From the NCBI GenBank assembly GCA_031362155.1, contig JANLRZ010000185.1, forward strand, positions 1 to 64,000: a DNA stretch of 64,000 bases, written 5' to 3'. A program made the translations under genes and the position numbers. Shown here piece after piece: positions 39,320-47,904 of this stretch. Each line of letters opens with the position of its first letter. The first letter of the stretch is position 1. A model generated the notes under the pieces. That model worked only from the letters and a program-made list of their open reading frames with translations. It was not told the origin of the DNA and ran no database searches. Origin of the DNA: JAENVU01 sp031362155. GTDB lineage: Bacteria; Actinomycetota; Acidimicrobiia; IMCC26256; JAENVU01.

Positions 39320-40225
39320 ATGACAAAGATGTGTGAAGGCAGAGTTGTGATCATCACCGGTTCCGGCCGGGGCATCGGGCGTGAATACGCGTTGATGATG
39401 GCGGGCGAAGGCGCCAAGGTCGTGGTGAACGACGTTGGTGGTTCGCGTGACGGTGCCGGCCACTCGGATGGCCCGGCGCACGACGTCGTTGCCGAGATCG
39501 AGGGCATGGGCGGCGAGGCGGTCGCGAACGGTGACGACATCTCCACCTGGGAGGGCGCGGGCAACGTCGTCAAGCAGGCGATCGATCACTTCGGTGGTCT
39601 CGACGTTGTCGTGAACAACGCCGGAATCCTGCGGGACCGGATGCTCGTGAACATGGCCGAGGAAGAGTGGGACGCCGTCATCAAGGTGCACCTGAAGGGC
39701 ACGTTCGGTGTATCCCGGTTCGCGGCGGCGTACTGGCGTGAGCGTTCGAAGAACGGGGAGACCAACGACGCCCGGATCATCAACACGACGTCGCCGTCGG
39801 GGATCTACGGCAACGCCGGTCAGACCAACTACGGCGCGGCCAAAGCGGGCATCGCGAGTTTCTCGATCATCGCCGCCATGGAACTCGAGCGGTACGGCGT
39901 GACCGTGAACGCGATCGCCCCGACTGCGCTCACGCGAATGACCGAAGACCTCGGTCTCGGCGGCGCGTCGGAAGAGACCAAGGCGATGATGGATCCCCGG
40001 TGGATCGCACCGCTCTGCACGTGGCTCGCATCGCCCCAGTCCGCGGGCGTGACCGGTCGGGTATTCGAGGCGTCGGGTGCGCAACTTTCGGTGGCCGAGA
40101 GCTGGCACCGGGGTCCGAGCGCACCGCCGGTGGACGATCCGTCCGAGGTCGACGCGGTGATCCGCCCGCTCATCGCCGCAGCTCGTCCGAACTCGGACAT
40201 GTTCGGCAACGACAAGGCGTCGTAA
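39320..40225 (+). CDS. Short-chain dehydrogenase (MFE-2/17beta-HSD4-like)
   Basis: A 301-residue SDR. Cofactor loop ITGSGRGIGREYALMM, VVNNAGILRDRMLVNM, catalytic NTTSPSGIYGNAGQTNYGAAKAGIASF (Ser, Tyr-x3-Lys). The pattern, with NDVGGSRDGAGHSDGPAHDVV, matches the (3R)-hydroxyacyl-CoA dehydrogenase part of peroxisomal-type multifunctional enzymes and related bacterial steroid/fatty acid SDRs. It would act in beta-oxidation-type catabolism. The gene is convergent with a small lipoprotein; a palindromic hairpin lies between. Confidence 0.88.
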   Translation: MTKMCEGRVVIITGSGRGIGREYALMMAGEGAKVVVNDVGGSRDGAGHSDGPAHDVVAEIEGMGGEAVANGDDISTWEGAGNVVKQAIDHFGGLDVVVNNAGILRDRMLVNMAEEEWDAVIKVHLKGTFGVSRFAAAYWRERSKNGETNDARIINTTSPSGIYGNAGQTNYGAAKAGIASFSIIAAMELERYGVTVNAIAPTALTRMTEDLGLGGASEETKAMMDPRWIAPLCTWLASPQSAGVTGRVFEASGAQLSVAESWHRGPSAPPVDDPSEVDAVIRPLIAAARPNSDMFGNDKAS

Positions 40226-40237
40226 CTCCCCCCACCT

Positions 40238-40295
40238 CCGCGACTTTTTGTCTGCCCGTGGTCGGAAACCCAACCCTCCAGACAAAAAGTCGCGG
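40238..40295. terminator. Long bidirectional hairpin with T5/A5 arms
   Basis: A perfect 17-bp stem (40238-40254 with 40279-40295) around a 24-nt loop. One arm contains a T5 tract and the other A5, so each strand ends in a paired U/A run. It fills the 79-bp gap between the convergent SDR (stop 40225) and lipoprotein (stop 40305) genes, so it very likely terminates both. Confidence 0.75.
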
Positions 40296-40304
40296 CAGGG
40301 GTGG

Positions 40305-40820
40305 TTAGGTCGACGTGACGGCCAGGGTCAGCGTGTCCTCGTCGACGAGTATCACGTCGAGCCCGGCCTTGCCTGAGTCCTTCGAGGTCACCGTCAGCGT
40401 GCATGGTGACGTCGCGGTGAAGAAGGTGCAGCGACCGGCATCGTCGGCGGGCATACCCCACACGGTGAGGAACTGGTCGAGCGTGTACTTGGCGTTCTGC
40501 TTCGGGCTCTCGACATGGATCTCACCGGTTGCATCGTGGGTGTGCAAGGCCGCAATCCGGTTGGAGTCCTCGTCGATGCCGATCCCACTGGGGACCTCGA
40601 AGGGTTTCCCGGCCACGGTCACCTTGAGTCGGGTGTGGATATGAGTGTCGAATGCCTCCTGGTCGAGGAGGGGAACGTTCGCGGCGGTCGTGCGCGCCTC
40701 CAACGCTGACGAGGTTGCAGTGTCGCCGCTGGTGGATCCGGAACTCGTCGCACTCGACGAGCAGGCGACGAGCGCGACACCGCACGCTGCGATCGCGATG
40801 AACCCCCGTGGTGAACGCAT
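40305..40820 (-). CDS. Small secreted lipoprotein, unknown
   Basis: A 171-residue lipoprotein. Signal peptide GFIAIAACGVALVAC ending in a lipobox, a Ser/Thr-rich spacer (~residues 19-40), then a compact beta-rich domain (DTHIHTRLKVTVAGKPFEVPSGIGIDEDSNRIAALHTHDATGEIHVES, and CTFFTATSPCTLTVTSKDSGKAGLDVILVDEDTLTLAV). The HIHTRLKVTVAGKPFEVP and IAALHTHDATGEIHVE segments resemble extracellular copper-binding or lipoprotein domains in other actinobacteria; no function can be assigned. ATG 40820 gives a normal signal peptide; the frame extends further upstream without one. Confidence 0.8.
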   Translation of the reverse strand: MRSPRGFIAIAACGVALVACSSSATSSGSTSGDTATSSALEARTTAANVPLLDQEAFDTHIHTRLKVTVAGKPFEVPSGIGIDEDSNRIAALHTHDATGEIHVESPKQNAKYTLDQFLTVWGMPADDAGRCTFFTATSPCTLTVTSKDSGKAGLDVILVDEDTLTLAVTST

Positions 40821-40921
40821 GAGCCAGTGATCTCCTGTTTGGCCGATTGAACGATCCATTTTGGTCGCTGGGTGCCGGGATTCCTGGACACGGACGCGTG
40901 ACCGGCGGCTACCTTCGCCCA

Positions 40922-42379
40922 ATGGCGAGCAGAAACCCGGCGCTCAAGGCGCTGCGACGACACGAAGTGCCGACCTGGTGGCGCGATGCCAAGCTCGGGA
41001 TCTTCGTCCACTGGACACCGGCGTCGGTGCCGGGTTTCGCACCGATCGACGGTGACATCGTCTCGATGATGCAATCCGGCGATCCGAAGGCGATGGGGTG
41101 GTCGCCGTACACCGAGTGGTACGAGAACTCGCTCCGCTTCCCGGACAGTCCCGTCGCGAAGTTCCATCGCGAGCGATACGGCGATCGTGCCTATCGCAGG
41201 TTCATCGCCGATTGGGAAGCCGGCCTCGCGCACTGGGACCCCGAGGAGTGGGCTCGAACGTTCGCGGCGACCGGGGCCCGGTACGTCGTGCTGGTCAGCA
41301 AGCACCACGACGGGTACTGCCTGTGGCCATCCTCCATCGCGAACCCTCGTTTGCCCGGACATCAATGCGCGCGTGATGTGGTGGGGGAACTCGGTGAGGC
41401 CGTGCGCGGACAAGGCATGCGCTTCGGCGTCTACTACTCGGGTGGGCTCGACTGGACCTTCGACGACCGCCCGATGGGTCAGATGTCCGACATGATTTCG
41501 GCGATTCCGCGCGGCGAGTATCCGGCCTATGCGGCGGCCCAGGTGCGCGAACTCATCACTCGGTACCGACCCAGTGTCCTGTGGAACGACATCGCCTGGC
41601 CCCAGGAAGGCAAGGAGCTCTGGCCGCTCTTTCGCGAGTACTACGACGCCGTACCCGACGGGGTGGTGAACGACCGGTGGATGCCGTGGAGTCCGGTGAT
41701 GAAGGCGTTGCAGTTCGGGCCCGCCCGCAAGTTGCTCGATGGCGCAGTGACGAAGCAGGCGAGAAAGGACGCGGGCGTGATTCCGCCCGAACCCCCGTTC
41801 TACGACGTGCGTACCCCCGAGTACACCTCGTTCCCCGACATCCAGCGGCGGCCGTGGGAGTGCGTGCGGGGTATGGACCACAGCTTTGGGTACAACGCGG
41901 CGTCGCGCCCGGAGGACTTCCTGACTCACGACGATCTGCTGTGGTCCTTCGTCGACATGGTGAGCAAGAACGGCAACCTCTTGTTGAACGTCGGCCCCCG
42001 TGGGATCGATGCGTCGATTCCCGACGAGCAGCGCCAGCGGTTGCAATGGCTCGGGGATTGGTTGGGCGCGAATGAGGCCGCCGTGCGTGCGACGCGACCG
42101 TGGGTGCGACCCGGGACCCAGACCGGTGAAGGTGCCGGTGTGCGCTACACCGCGGGTGATCGAGAGGTGTTCGCCATCGTGGAGCGCGCGAGTGCGATCG
42201 TCACGCTGCCGGATCTGGACGCGACTCGCACGACGACCGTGGCGACGGCTGATGGCGGGGCGGTCACGTGGAGCGCGACGGATGCTGGGCTGCGACTCGA
42301 TGTGGGTGCCGACGCGTCGTCGACGCCCGGGCCGATCACTCTTCGCTGCCGTGACGTCGCCGCCACGCGCCGTACCTGA
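40922..42379 (+). CDS. Alpha-L-fucosidase, GH29 family
   Basis: A 485-residue GH29 glycosidase. The conserved features are WWRDAKLGIFVHWTPASVPG near the N-terminus, the HHDGY segment (VLVSKHHDGYCLWPS), the nucleophile region PSVLWNDIAWP and HSFGYNAASRPEDFLTHDDLLWSFVDMVSKNGNLLLNVGPRGID, all standard for the family. It would release L-fucose from glycans. No signal peptide is visible, so it is probably cytoplasmic. ATG 40922 starts with MASRNPALKAL; a frame extends upstream without conserved sequence. Confidence 0.92.
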   Translation: MASRNPALKALRRHEVPTWWRDAKLGIFVHWTPASVPGFAPIDGDIVSMMQSGDPKAMGWSPYTEWYENSLRFPDSPVAKFHRERYGDRAYRRFIADWEAGLAHWDPEEWARTFAATGARYVVLVSKHHDGYCLWPSSIANPRLPGHQCARDVVGELGEAVRGQGMRFGVYYSGGLDWTFDDRPMGQMSDMISAIPRGEYPAYAAAQVRELITRYRPSVLWNDIAWPQEGKELWPLFREYYDAVPDGVVNDRWMPWSPVMKALQFGPARKLLDGAVTKQARKDAGVIPPEPPFYDVRTPEYTSFPDIQRRPWECVRGMDHSFGYNAASRPEDFLTHDDLLWSFVDMVSKNGNLLLNVGPRGIDASIPDEQRQRLQWLGDWLGANEAAVRATRPWVRPGTQTGEGAGVRYTAGDREVFAIVERASAIVTLPDLDATRTTTVATADGGAVTWSATDAGLRLDVGADASSTPGPITLRCRDVAATRRT

Positions 42380-42406
42380 CGCAGGCGTCAGGTACAGTCG
42401 CCGCGC

Positions 42407-43648
42407 ATGACCGCGACCTTCGACCGCGTCCTTCCCAAGATCATCAGCGTCGATGATCACGTGGTGGAACCGCCTCACGTCTGGCAGACCTGGCTGCCCG
42501 AGCGGTTCCGAGCACGCGGTCCGCGAGTGGAGCGCAGGCAGTGGGGGCCGTTTCGGCATCTTCCCGGGGCTCGGTACGAGATGAGCGAAGACCCTGGGGG
42601 CCGCTGGGGAGATGCCTGGTACTTCGACGACCAGCTCATCTATGTCCACAAACGCTTCGTCGCGATCCCACTCGACGCGACACCCAATGGTGACCTCTCC
42701 AAGTTCGACCGTACGAAGATGGTGATGGAGGCGGTCACCTACGACGAGATGCGGCCGGGCTGCTACGACGGCCAAGCGCGGATCGCAGATTTCGAACTCA
42801 ACTGGGTCGACGGTTCGTTGCCGTTCCCGACCTTTCCGCGGTTTTGCGGACAGACCTTCTACGAGCATGCCGACCGCGAACTCGGGCTGGCGTGTGTGCA
42901 GGCGTACAACGACTGGATGGTGGAGGAGTGGTGCGCGCCGTCGGGCGGCATGAACATCCCGCTCTGCATCATGCCGTTGTGGGACGCAGAACTTGCGGCC
43001 GCCGAGATTCGCCGCAACGCCGAACGGGGCGTGCGCGCGTTCTGCTTCAGCGAGTTGCCGCACCACCTGAAGCTGCCCACGATCCACAGCGGCGGTTGGG
43101 ACCCGGTCTTCGACGTGTGCAACGAAACCGGCGTGACGTTGTGCATGCACATCGGGTCGTCGTCGACGAACCCAGCGGCGTCGCCCGACGCGCCGAAGGG
43201 TGTCGGCGGCACACTGGCGTTCAACAACTCGATGGCCTCGCTGGCCGACTGGTTGTTCTCGGGCAAGTTGATCCAGTTCCCGAAGTTGAAGCTGGCGTAC
43301 TCCGAAGGCCAGATCGGGTGGATCCCGTACGCCCTCGAACGGGCCGACACCGTGTGGGACCAACACGACAGCTGGCAGCATTCGAAGGAACTGATCCCCG
43401 AGCCGCCGTCGACCTATTACTACGGACGGATCTTCGGGTGTTTCACCGCGGATCGTCATGGGCTCGCATCGCTCGACGAAGTCGGCGTCGACAACATCTG
43501 CTTCGAGACCGATTATCCCCACACCGATACGACCTGGCCCGACAGTCACGCGTACATCCAAGCGATGCTTGCGGGGTACGACGACGATGTCGCCTACAAG
43601 GTCCTGCGCGGCAACGCCATCCGCATGCTGGAGTTGGACCGAGTCTGA
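42407..43648 (+). CDS. Amidohydrolase-2 (ACMSD-like) family protein
   Basis: A 413-residue metal-dependent hydrolase/decarboxylase of the amidohydrolase-2 (PF04909) family. Landmarks: IISVDDHVVEPPHVWQTWLPERF (metal-ligand position, DH), CMHIGSSSTNPAASPDAPKGVG (His), and the C-terminal ICFETDYPHTDTTWPDS with the conserved Asp-His. The family includes decarboxylases of aromatic and steroid-ring intermediates, and similar genes sit in actinobacterial cholesterol clusters. It lies 27 bp after the fucosidase, though a functional link is doubtful. Confidence 0.88.
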   Translation: MTATFDRVLPKIISVDDHVVEPPHVWQTWLPERFRARGPRVERRQWGPFRHLPGARYEMSEDPGGRWGDAWYFDDQLIYVHKRFVAIPLDATPNGDLSKFDRTKMVMEAVTYDEMRPGCYDGQARIADFELNWVDGSLPFPTFPRFCGQTFYEHADRELGLACVQAYNDWMVEEWCAPSGGMNIPLCIMPLWDAELAAAEIRRNAERGVRAFCFSELPHHLKLPTIHSGGWDPVFDVCNETGVTLCMHIGSSSTNPAASPDAPKGVGGTLAFNNSMASLADWLFSGKLIQFPKLKLAYSEGQIGWIPYALERADTVWDQHDSWQHSKELIPEPPSTYYYGRIFGCFTADRHGLASLDEVGVDNICFETDYPHTDTTWPDSHAYIQAMLAGYDDDVAYKVLRGNAIRMLELDRV

Positions 43649-43738
43649 GGCGCATCAAACCTGATTTCCCTCATGTTGGGGATGCAGGGGCCGCTCGATC
43701 GGATGAAGCTCCTCGTGCGGGCCTGGGAGGCCTCAACG

Positions 43739-43978
43739 ATGGAGCACACCATGGGGACACTGACGAAGCCACGCTCCGCAGGCGGGCGATCTCATCTCAA
43801 GCTGGTCCACTCGACCGACGATGCTCGGGGCATGACTGTGGCACCGACCGGAAAACTCTGCGATCTCGACGACCCGAACCCCGGCCCGCGCGATGCGGCG
43901 GCCCTCGTTGCTCGGTTCAGCCGCGTGCTGCCCTCCGACATCGACTGCGACGGGGTCTTCTCACTCGGCGAGAGTTAA
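43739..43978 (+). CDS. Hypothetical small protein
   Basis: A 79-residue polypeptide of unknown function (composition rich in Arg, Asp, Ser; LCDLDDPNPGPRDAAALVARFSRVLPSDIDCDGVFSLGES). Support is a GGGAGG ribosome site 8 nt before ATG 43739 and the position in an otherwise empty stretch. There is no recognisable domain. An ATG at 43673 would add 22 residues. Low certainty that it is translated. Confidence 0.45.
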   Translation: MEHTMGTLTKPRSAGGRSHLKLVHSTDDARGMTVAPTGKLCDLDDPNPGPRDAAALVARFSRVLPSDIDCDGVFSLGES

Positions 43979-44011
43979 GGGACCAGGTCCTCGCCTTCGG
44001 CCGCGGTGCCT

Positions 44012-44764
44012 CTAGACCCAGCCGCCGGAGTAGCCGAGGAACTGTCCGGTGGTGAAGCCACTCGTGCCATCGAGGAACGCCGCGCACATCGCCGCGCATT
44101 CCTCGACCGTGCCGAGGCGTCGCATCGGTACTCGTGACTCGATCTTCTTCCGCACCTCGGGGTCGTCGGCGCCGTTCGCGCGCCGGAACTCGGGAAAGTC
44201 CATGAAGTTGGTCCCGAGCGCGTTGACCTGGACCCCGGTGCGGGCCACCTCTCCGGCCACGTTCCTCACGAGCATGTTGGCCGCGGCTCGAGCCGAGGAG
44301 TAGAGCGGTGCGCCCGGGGTCGGGCGGGCGCCGGCCGCGCTGGTGAGGAGCAACACCTGACCCGACCCGGCCTCGACCATGGCCGGGACGACCGCGCGGA
44401 GGAACTGATACGGCGCCTCGATGCAACCGCGCATGACGCGGTGAAGATCGTCGACGGTCGAGTCGGTGAACCGTCCGATCACGATCTGGCCCGAGAACGC
44501 AGTCGCCGCATCGATCCGCCCGAACCGGGCGACGGTGGCGGCGACCAAGGCGGGCGCCACCTCCGGATCGGCGAGATCTCGCGACGTCTCGATGACCTCG
44601 ACGGTGGCGCCGGCGGTTTCGAGCTCGGCGACCAAACCCGGTTCGGGATGGGCGAGTGCGAGATCGTGGCCTCGATGGGCGAGGAGACGGGCGAGCGCCG
44701 GGCCGACGAAGAAGCCGGCATCGGCGATGAGCGCGACGCGTCGAGGAGGTGAGGAGGTCGTCAT
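44012..44764 (-). CDS. Divergent short-chain dehydrogenase (Tyr-x3-Arg)
   Basis: A 250-residue SDR-fold protein. The fold is seen in RVALIADAGFFVGPALARLLAHRGHDLALA, VLLLTSAAGARPTPGAPLYSSARAAANMLVRNVAGEVARTGVQVNALG and the C-terminal FLDGTSGFTTGQFLGYSGGWV. The canonical TGxxxGIG loop is altered (DAGFFVG), NNAG is replaced (TAFSGQ) and the catalytic Lys of YxxxK is Arg (YSSAR). It may be inactive or may use an atypical chemistry. The gene is divergent from an alcohol dehydrogenase (75 bp); the two may be co-regulated. Confidence 0.85.
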   Translation of the reverse strand: MTTSSPPRRVALIADAGFFVGPALARLLAHRGHDLALAHPEPGLVAELETAGATVEVIETSRDLADPEVAPALVAATVARFGRIDAATAFSGQIVIGRFTDSTVDDLHRVMRGCIEAPYQFLRAVVPAMVEAGSGQVLLLTSAAGARPTPGAPLYSSARAAANMLVRNVAGEVARTGVQVNALGTNFMDFPEFRRANGADDPEVRKKIESRVPMRRLGTVEECAAMCAAFLDGTSGFTTGQFLGYSGGWV

Positions 44765-44839
44765 ACGGGGACCGTAGACCGAGTGGTGGGCTCCGAGCAC
44801 GTACGCTCCGGATCAGGCGAACCAACCGGGAGGAAGACC

Positions 44840-45946
44840 GTGCGCGCTGCTGTTCTCGAGGCTCCGAACACTGCTGTCGTGATCGACGACATCGACATTC
44901 GCCCGCCGAAGCGAGGCGAGGTGCTCGTCCGGGTCGCCGCGTGTGGCGTCTGCCATTCAGACCTGTCGATCGTCGACGGGTCGTTCCCTGCGCCGGTGCC
45001 GGTCGTGCTGGGTCATGAGGCGGCGGGAACCGTGGAAGCCGTCGGCGAGGATGTGACCTCGGTGGCACCGGGCGACAAGGTGGTGTTGACGCCGTTGCCC
45101 CCGTGTGGTCAGTGCTACTTCTGTTCTCGGAACCAGCCGACACTGTGTGCGGTCTACGGCGCGTCGTTGTTCTCGAACCTCATGCCCGACGGGACGAGCC
45201 CGCTGTCGCGCAACGGCGACATCGTCTATCGCGGTCTGGCGACGGCCGCGTGGGCCGAGTTCGCGATGATGCCCGAGGTCGGCGTCGTGAAGGTCGGCCC
45301 CGACGTACCCCTCGACGTGGCGTGCGTGCTCGGGTGCGCGGTCCAGACCGGTGTCGGCGCGGTGCTCAACACTGCCCGGGTCGAAGAGGGGGCGACGGTG
45401 CTGGTGCTCGGTGCCGGCGGTATCGGGATCGCGGTCGCTCAGGGTGCGAGGCTCGCGGCGGCGTCGCGGATCGTCGTGGTGGATCCGGTCGCGGAACGCC
45501 GGGACGCCGCCCTCCGCTTCGGGGCCACCGACGTGTGCGACCCGGGGGAGGACGACCCGGTGGCGATGGCGTTTGCGCTCACCGGTGGTATCGGCGTGGA
45601 TTACGCGTTCGAGGCGGCGGGCCAGGCCGCGTTGATCGAACAGGGGATCATGGCGGCGCGGTCGGGCGGCACGATCGTGTGCGTCGGCGCCCCGCCGTTG
45701 GAACAAGGGATCACCATCCCGATGGTCGTGGGCTTCACCGCGACCGAGAAGAAGTTGATCGGGTGTCTGCTCGGATCGGTCCACTCCCATCGCGACATCC
45801 CGCGCCTGCTGGCGTTGTGGCGGGCCGGCCGATTGGATCTCGAGGGCATGATCACGCACCGGCTGCCACTGAGTGAGACCGAGACCGCATTGGACCTCAT
45901 GCGTCGGCGAGAGGGTCTGCGCACCGTCTTGACGATCGGCGAGTGA
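44840..45946 (+). CDS. Zinc-dependent alcohol dehydrogenase (MDR family)
   Basis: A 368-residue class III-like alcohol dehydrogenase. The catalytic zinc Cys is in AACGVCHSDLSIVDG; the conserved Gly/His in VLGHEAAGTVEAVG; the structural zinc loop CGQCYFCSRNQPTLC (four Cys); the coenzyme loop VLVLGAGGIGIAVAQGA. It would oxidise an alcohol to aldehyde with NAD. GTG 44840 follows GGGAGGAAG. The downstream thioesterase-like gene overlaps by 4 bp (GTGA), so they are one operon, which suggests alcohol-to-acyl-CoA catabolism. Confidence 0.92.
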   Translation: MRAAVLEAPNTAVVIDDIDIRPPKRGEVLVRVAACGVCHSDLSIVDGSFPAPVPVVLGHEAAGTVEAVGEDVTSVAPGDKVVLTPLPPCGQCYFCSRNQPTLCAVYGASLFSNLMPDGTSPLSRNGDIVYRGLATAAWAEFAMMPEVGVVKVGPDVPLDVACVLGCAVQTGVGAVLNTARVEEGATVLVLGAGGIGIAVAQGARLAAASRIVVVDPVAERRDAALRFGATDVCDPGEDDPVAMAFALTGGIGVDYAFEAAGQAALIEQGIMAARSGGTIVCVGAPPLEQGITIPMVVGFTATEKKLIGCLLGSVHSHRDIPRLLALWRAGRLDLEGMITHRLPLSETETALDLMRRREGLRTVLTIGE

Positions 45947-46605
45947 CGGGCATGGAGGACGACGGCGAACTCCTCGAGGATGCTCGCGTTGCGGCCAGCA
46001 ACTCGTTGCGGGACTTGGTGCACGCGTTCGTGCGCGCGCATCCGGGCGACGACGAGATCTACGGCGAAATCCAGGAACGAGCCCGGGCGTTGGCGGAGGT
46101 GCTCGACGCCGCGCCCCGGCGGAACCGGCTGGAGATGATGCAGGCGGCGCGTGAACGGCATGGGGGTACCTTCCCGGTGGGCGTCGCCGCGGGTGGGTTC
46201 AACGACCGGGCGGTGGCCGGGCTCGCGAATCCGAGCGCGGTCGACATCGAGGTGGAGCCGGGTGGTGACGAGGTCGTGGCCCGCATCTTCTTCCGCAAAG
46301 GTTTCGAGGGCCCGCCGGGGCGCACGCACGGTGGGATCGTGGCGGCAACCTTCGACGACGTGACCGGGTTCATCATCGGCCGGATCGGTCAACCCGCGTT
46401 CACCGGTGAGCTGACGGTCCGGTTCGTCGGACCGGTGCCGATCGAGACGCCCATCGAGATGCGGGCCCGGCTCGACGGGCAGGAGCGCCGCAAGCTGTTC
46501 ATCAGTGCCGAGGCCACCGCCAACGGCGAGGTCGTGGCCACGTGCAAGGCGATCTACATCACGATCGATCCCAGCATCTTCGCCGCCGCCCCCGACCCGC
46601 GCTGA
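45943..46605 (+). CDS. Hotdog-fold thioesterase (PaaI-like)
   Basis: A 220-residue protein: an ~80-residue helical N-terminal extension (DDEIYGEIQERARALAEVLDAAPRRNRLEMMQ) followed by a hotdog domain. Core: EVVARIFFRKGFEGPPGRTHGGIVAATFDDVTGFIIG, the thioesterase motif with HGG, and GELTVRFVGPVPIETPIEMRARLDGQERRKLFISAEATANGEVVATCKAIYITID. It would hydrolyse an acyl-CoA thioester in the cytoplasm. Translationally coupled to the upstream alcohol dehydrogenase (overlap at 45943-45946). Confidence 0.87.
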   Translation: MTGMEDDGELLEDARVAASNSLRDLVHAFVRAHPGDDEIYGEIQERARALAEVLDAAPRRNRLEMMQAARERHGGTFPVGVAAGGFNDRAVAGLANPSAVDIEVEPGGDEVVARIFFRKGFEGPPGRTHGGIVAATFDDVTGFIIGRIGQPAFTGELTVRFVGPVPIETPIEMRARLDGQERRKLFISAEATANGEVVATCKAIYITIDPSIFAAAPDPR

Positions 46606-46622
46606 CTCGCCCGTCCTCCAGT

Positions 46623-46665
46623 GTTTGGTGTCTGGTGGTCCGCAGACGACCACCATGTGCCAAAC
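46623..46665. terminator. Hairpin between convergent thioesterase and sulfotransferase genes
   Basis: GTTTGG (46623-46628) and TGGTGGTC (46633-46640) pair with GACCACCA (46648-46655) and CCAAAC (46660-46665), separated by a 4x4 internal loop. It lies in the 80-bp gap between two convergent stops. Confidence 0.6.
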
Positions 46666-46685
46666 GGTGCTGATCGGCGCAGCGT

Positions 46686-47855
46686 CTAGTCCAGCGGTTC
46701 GTTGGGGACTTCGAAGTACTCCTGGTAGCGGCGGGCGCGTTCGCGCATCTCGCCCTGGTCGAGTTCGGTCGCCTCCCAGGTGTAGGTGTGCACTCCGTGC
46801 GCGCCCTTCGGGTTGGCGGCGAGGTACTCGCGCATGCGTTGCTCGGTGGTCTTGGTGAGTTCGAGGCCGAGGGCGTCGTAGATCGCGCCGATCGTGCCGA
46901 ACGGGTCGGTCATGAACTCGGCGAACTGGAGATCGACGGCCCGATCGGACTTGACGATTCCCTGCTCGCGCGCGTCGACCGACCGGTCGAGCCCGTCGAG
47001 GATGTACTCCGCGAACTCGATCGCGGCCTCGGGAATGGTCGTGTGATCCGTCGCGAGTTCCCGCAGCTTCGCGACGAGCGAGCTGATCGACGCCAGGATG
47101 CGGAGCGGATCGCGATGGGTTTGGACCAGGAGCGCGTTCGGATATTCCTCGAGCAACGCCGGCAGCGACCAGATGTGGCCCGGCGACTTCAGGACCCACC
47201 GATCGGTGGGGTAGTGGGACTGGAGGTGCTGGAGGAAGATCCGGTGCCAGTCGTAGAGGGGGGCCATGTCGGCCTCGTGGAGCAGCCAGTGACCGTAGGA
47301 CGGGACCCGGTAGGTGGTGGGGAAGATCATCGAGCGGAACTCGGAGCCGGTGATGCGCACGCATTCCTGGGGAAGCTGGGCGCCCATCGGATGCATCGCC
47401 CGGAACTCCGGGAGGACCAGGTCGACCATGTCGAGGGTGGCGTCGACCTCGGCGATGCGCGGATCGGTGGCGTAGGTCTGCGGCTCGGGCGGGGGACACG
47501 GGCGGTCGACTTCCCAGGTGAGCGGCACCCGGGTGGCGGGGTCGAGGGCCAGAAGGTCATGCAGGATCGTCGTGCCGGTTCGGCCCTGGCCCACGATCAC
47601 GATCGGCGGCACGACATCGACGTCGCCGATCTCGGGGTGCCGGGTGCGTTCCGCCGTGATCATGAGTCGGTCACGGAGGTAGCCGGTGATCTCACCAGGG
47701 ACCATCGCGGCACCGATGTCGTTCAGATCGGCTTCGCGTTCGAACGAGTCGACCAGGATGTCGAGTGCCTCGCGCCAACTCGGGGGACCGAAATCGTCGA
47801 GGCCGGTTTCGAGGCTCGCGGCTTCGATGAGGGCTTCGGTGTCGATCGTGGTCAC
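46686..47855 (-). CDS. Sulfotransferase-family protein (copy A)
   Basis: A 389-residue PAPS-type sulfotransferase-fold protein. The 5'-phosphosulfate loop is PPIVIVGQGRTGTTILHDLLALDP (residues ~82-105). The 3'-phosphate site is ALLVQTHRDPLRILASISSLVAKL. The end KGAHGVHTYTWEATELDQGEMRERARRYQEYF is shared with copy B (49092). From family knowledge, such proteins in actinobacteria sit in lipid/steroid gene neighbourhoods; the acceptor is unknown. GTG 47855 begins the protein, 50 bp from the divergent DUF1214 gene. Confidence 0.9.
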   Translation of the reverse strand: MTTIDTEALIEAASLETGLDDFGPPSWREALDILVDSFEREADLNDIGAAMVPGEITGYLRDRLMITAERTRHPEIGDVDVVPPIVIVGQGRTGTTILHDLLALDPATRVPLTWEVDRPCPPPEPQTYATDPRIAEVDATLDMVDLVLPEFRAMHPMGAQLPQECVRITGSEFRSMIFPTTYRVPSYGHWLLHEADMAPLYDWHRIFLQHLQSHYPTDRWVLKSPGHIWSLPALLEEYPNALLVQTHRDPLRILASISSLVAKLRELATDHTTIPEAAIEFAEYILDGLDRSVDAREQGIVKSDRAVDLQFAEFMTDPFGTIGAIYDALGLELTKTTEQRMREYLAANPKGAHGVHTYTWEATELDQGEMRERARRYQEYFEVPNEPLD

Positions 47856-47904
47856 GGCCGACACAGTAGTGATAGACGATGCGGTGACGGATCTGGAGGG
47901 ACCC

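Noticed and set aside
43673..43738. Longer start of the small hypothetical gene
   Set aside because: The ribosome site fits ATG 43739 better.
45601..47499. A 632-codon minus frame over the thioesterase and sulfotransferase
   Set aside because: Shadow of the ADH, thioesterase and sulfotransferase genes; no conserved motif.
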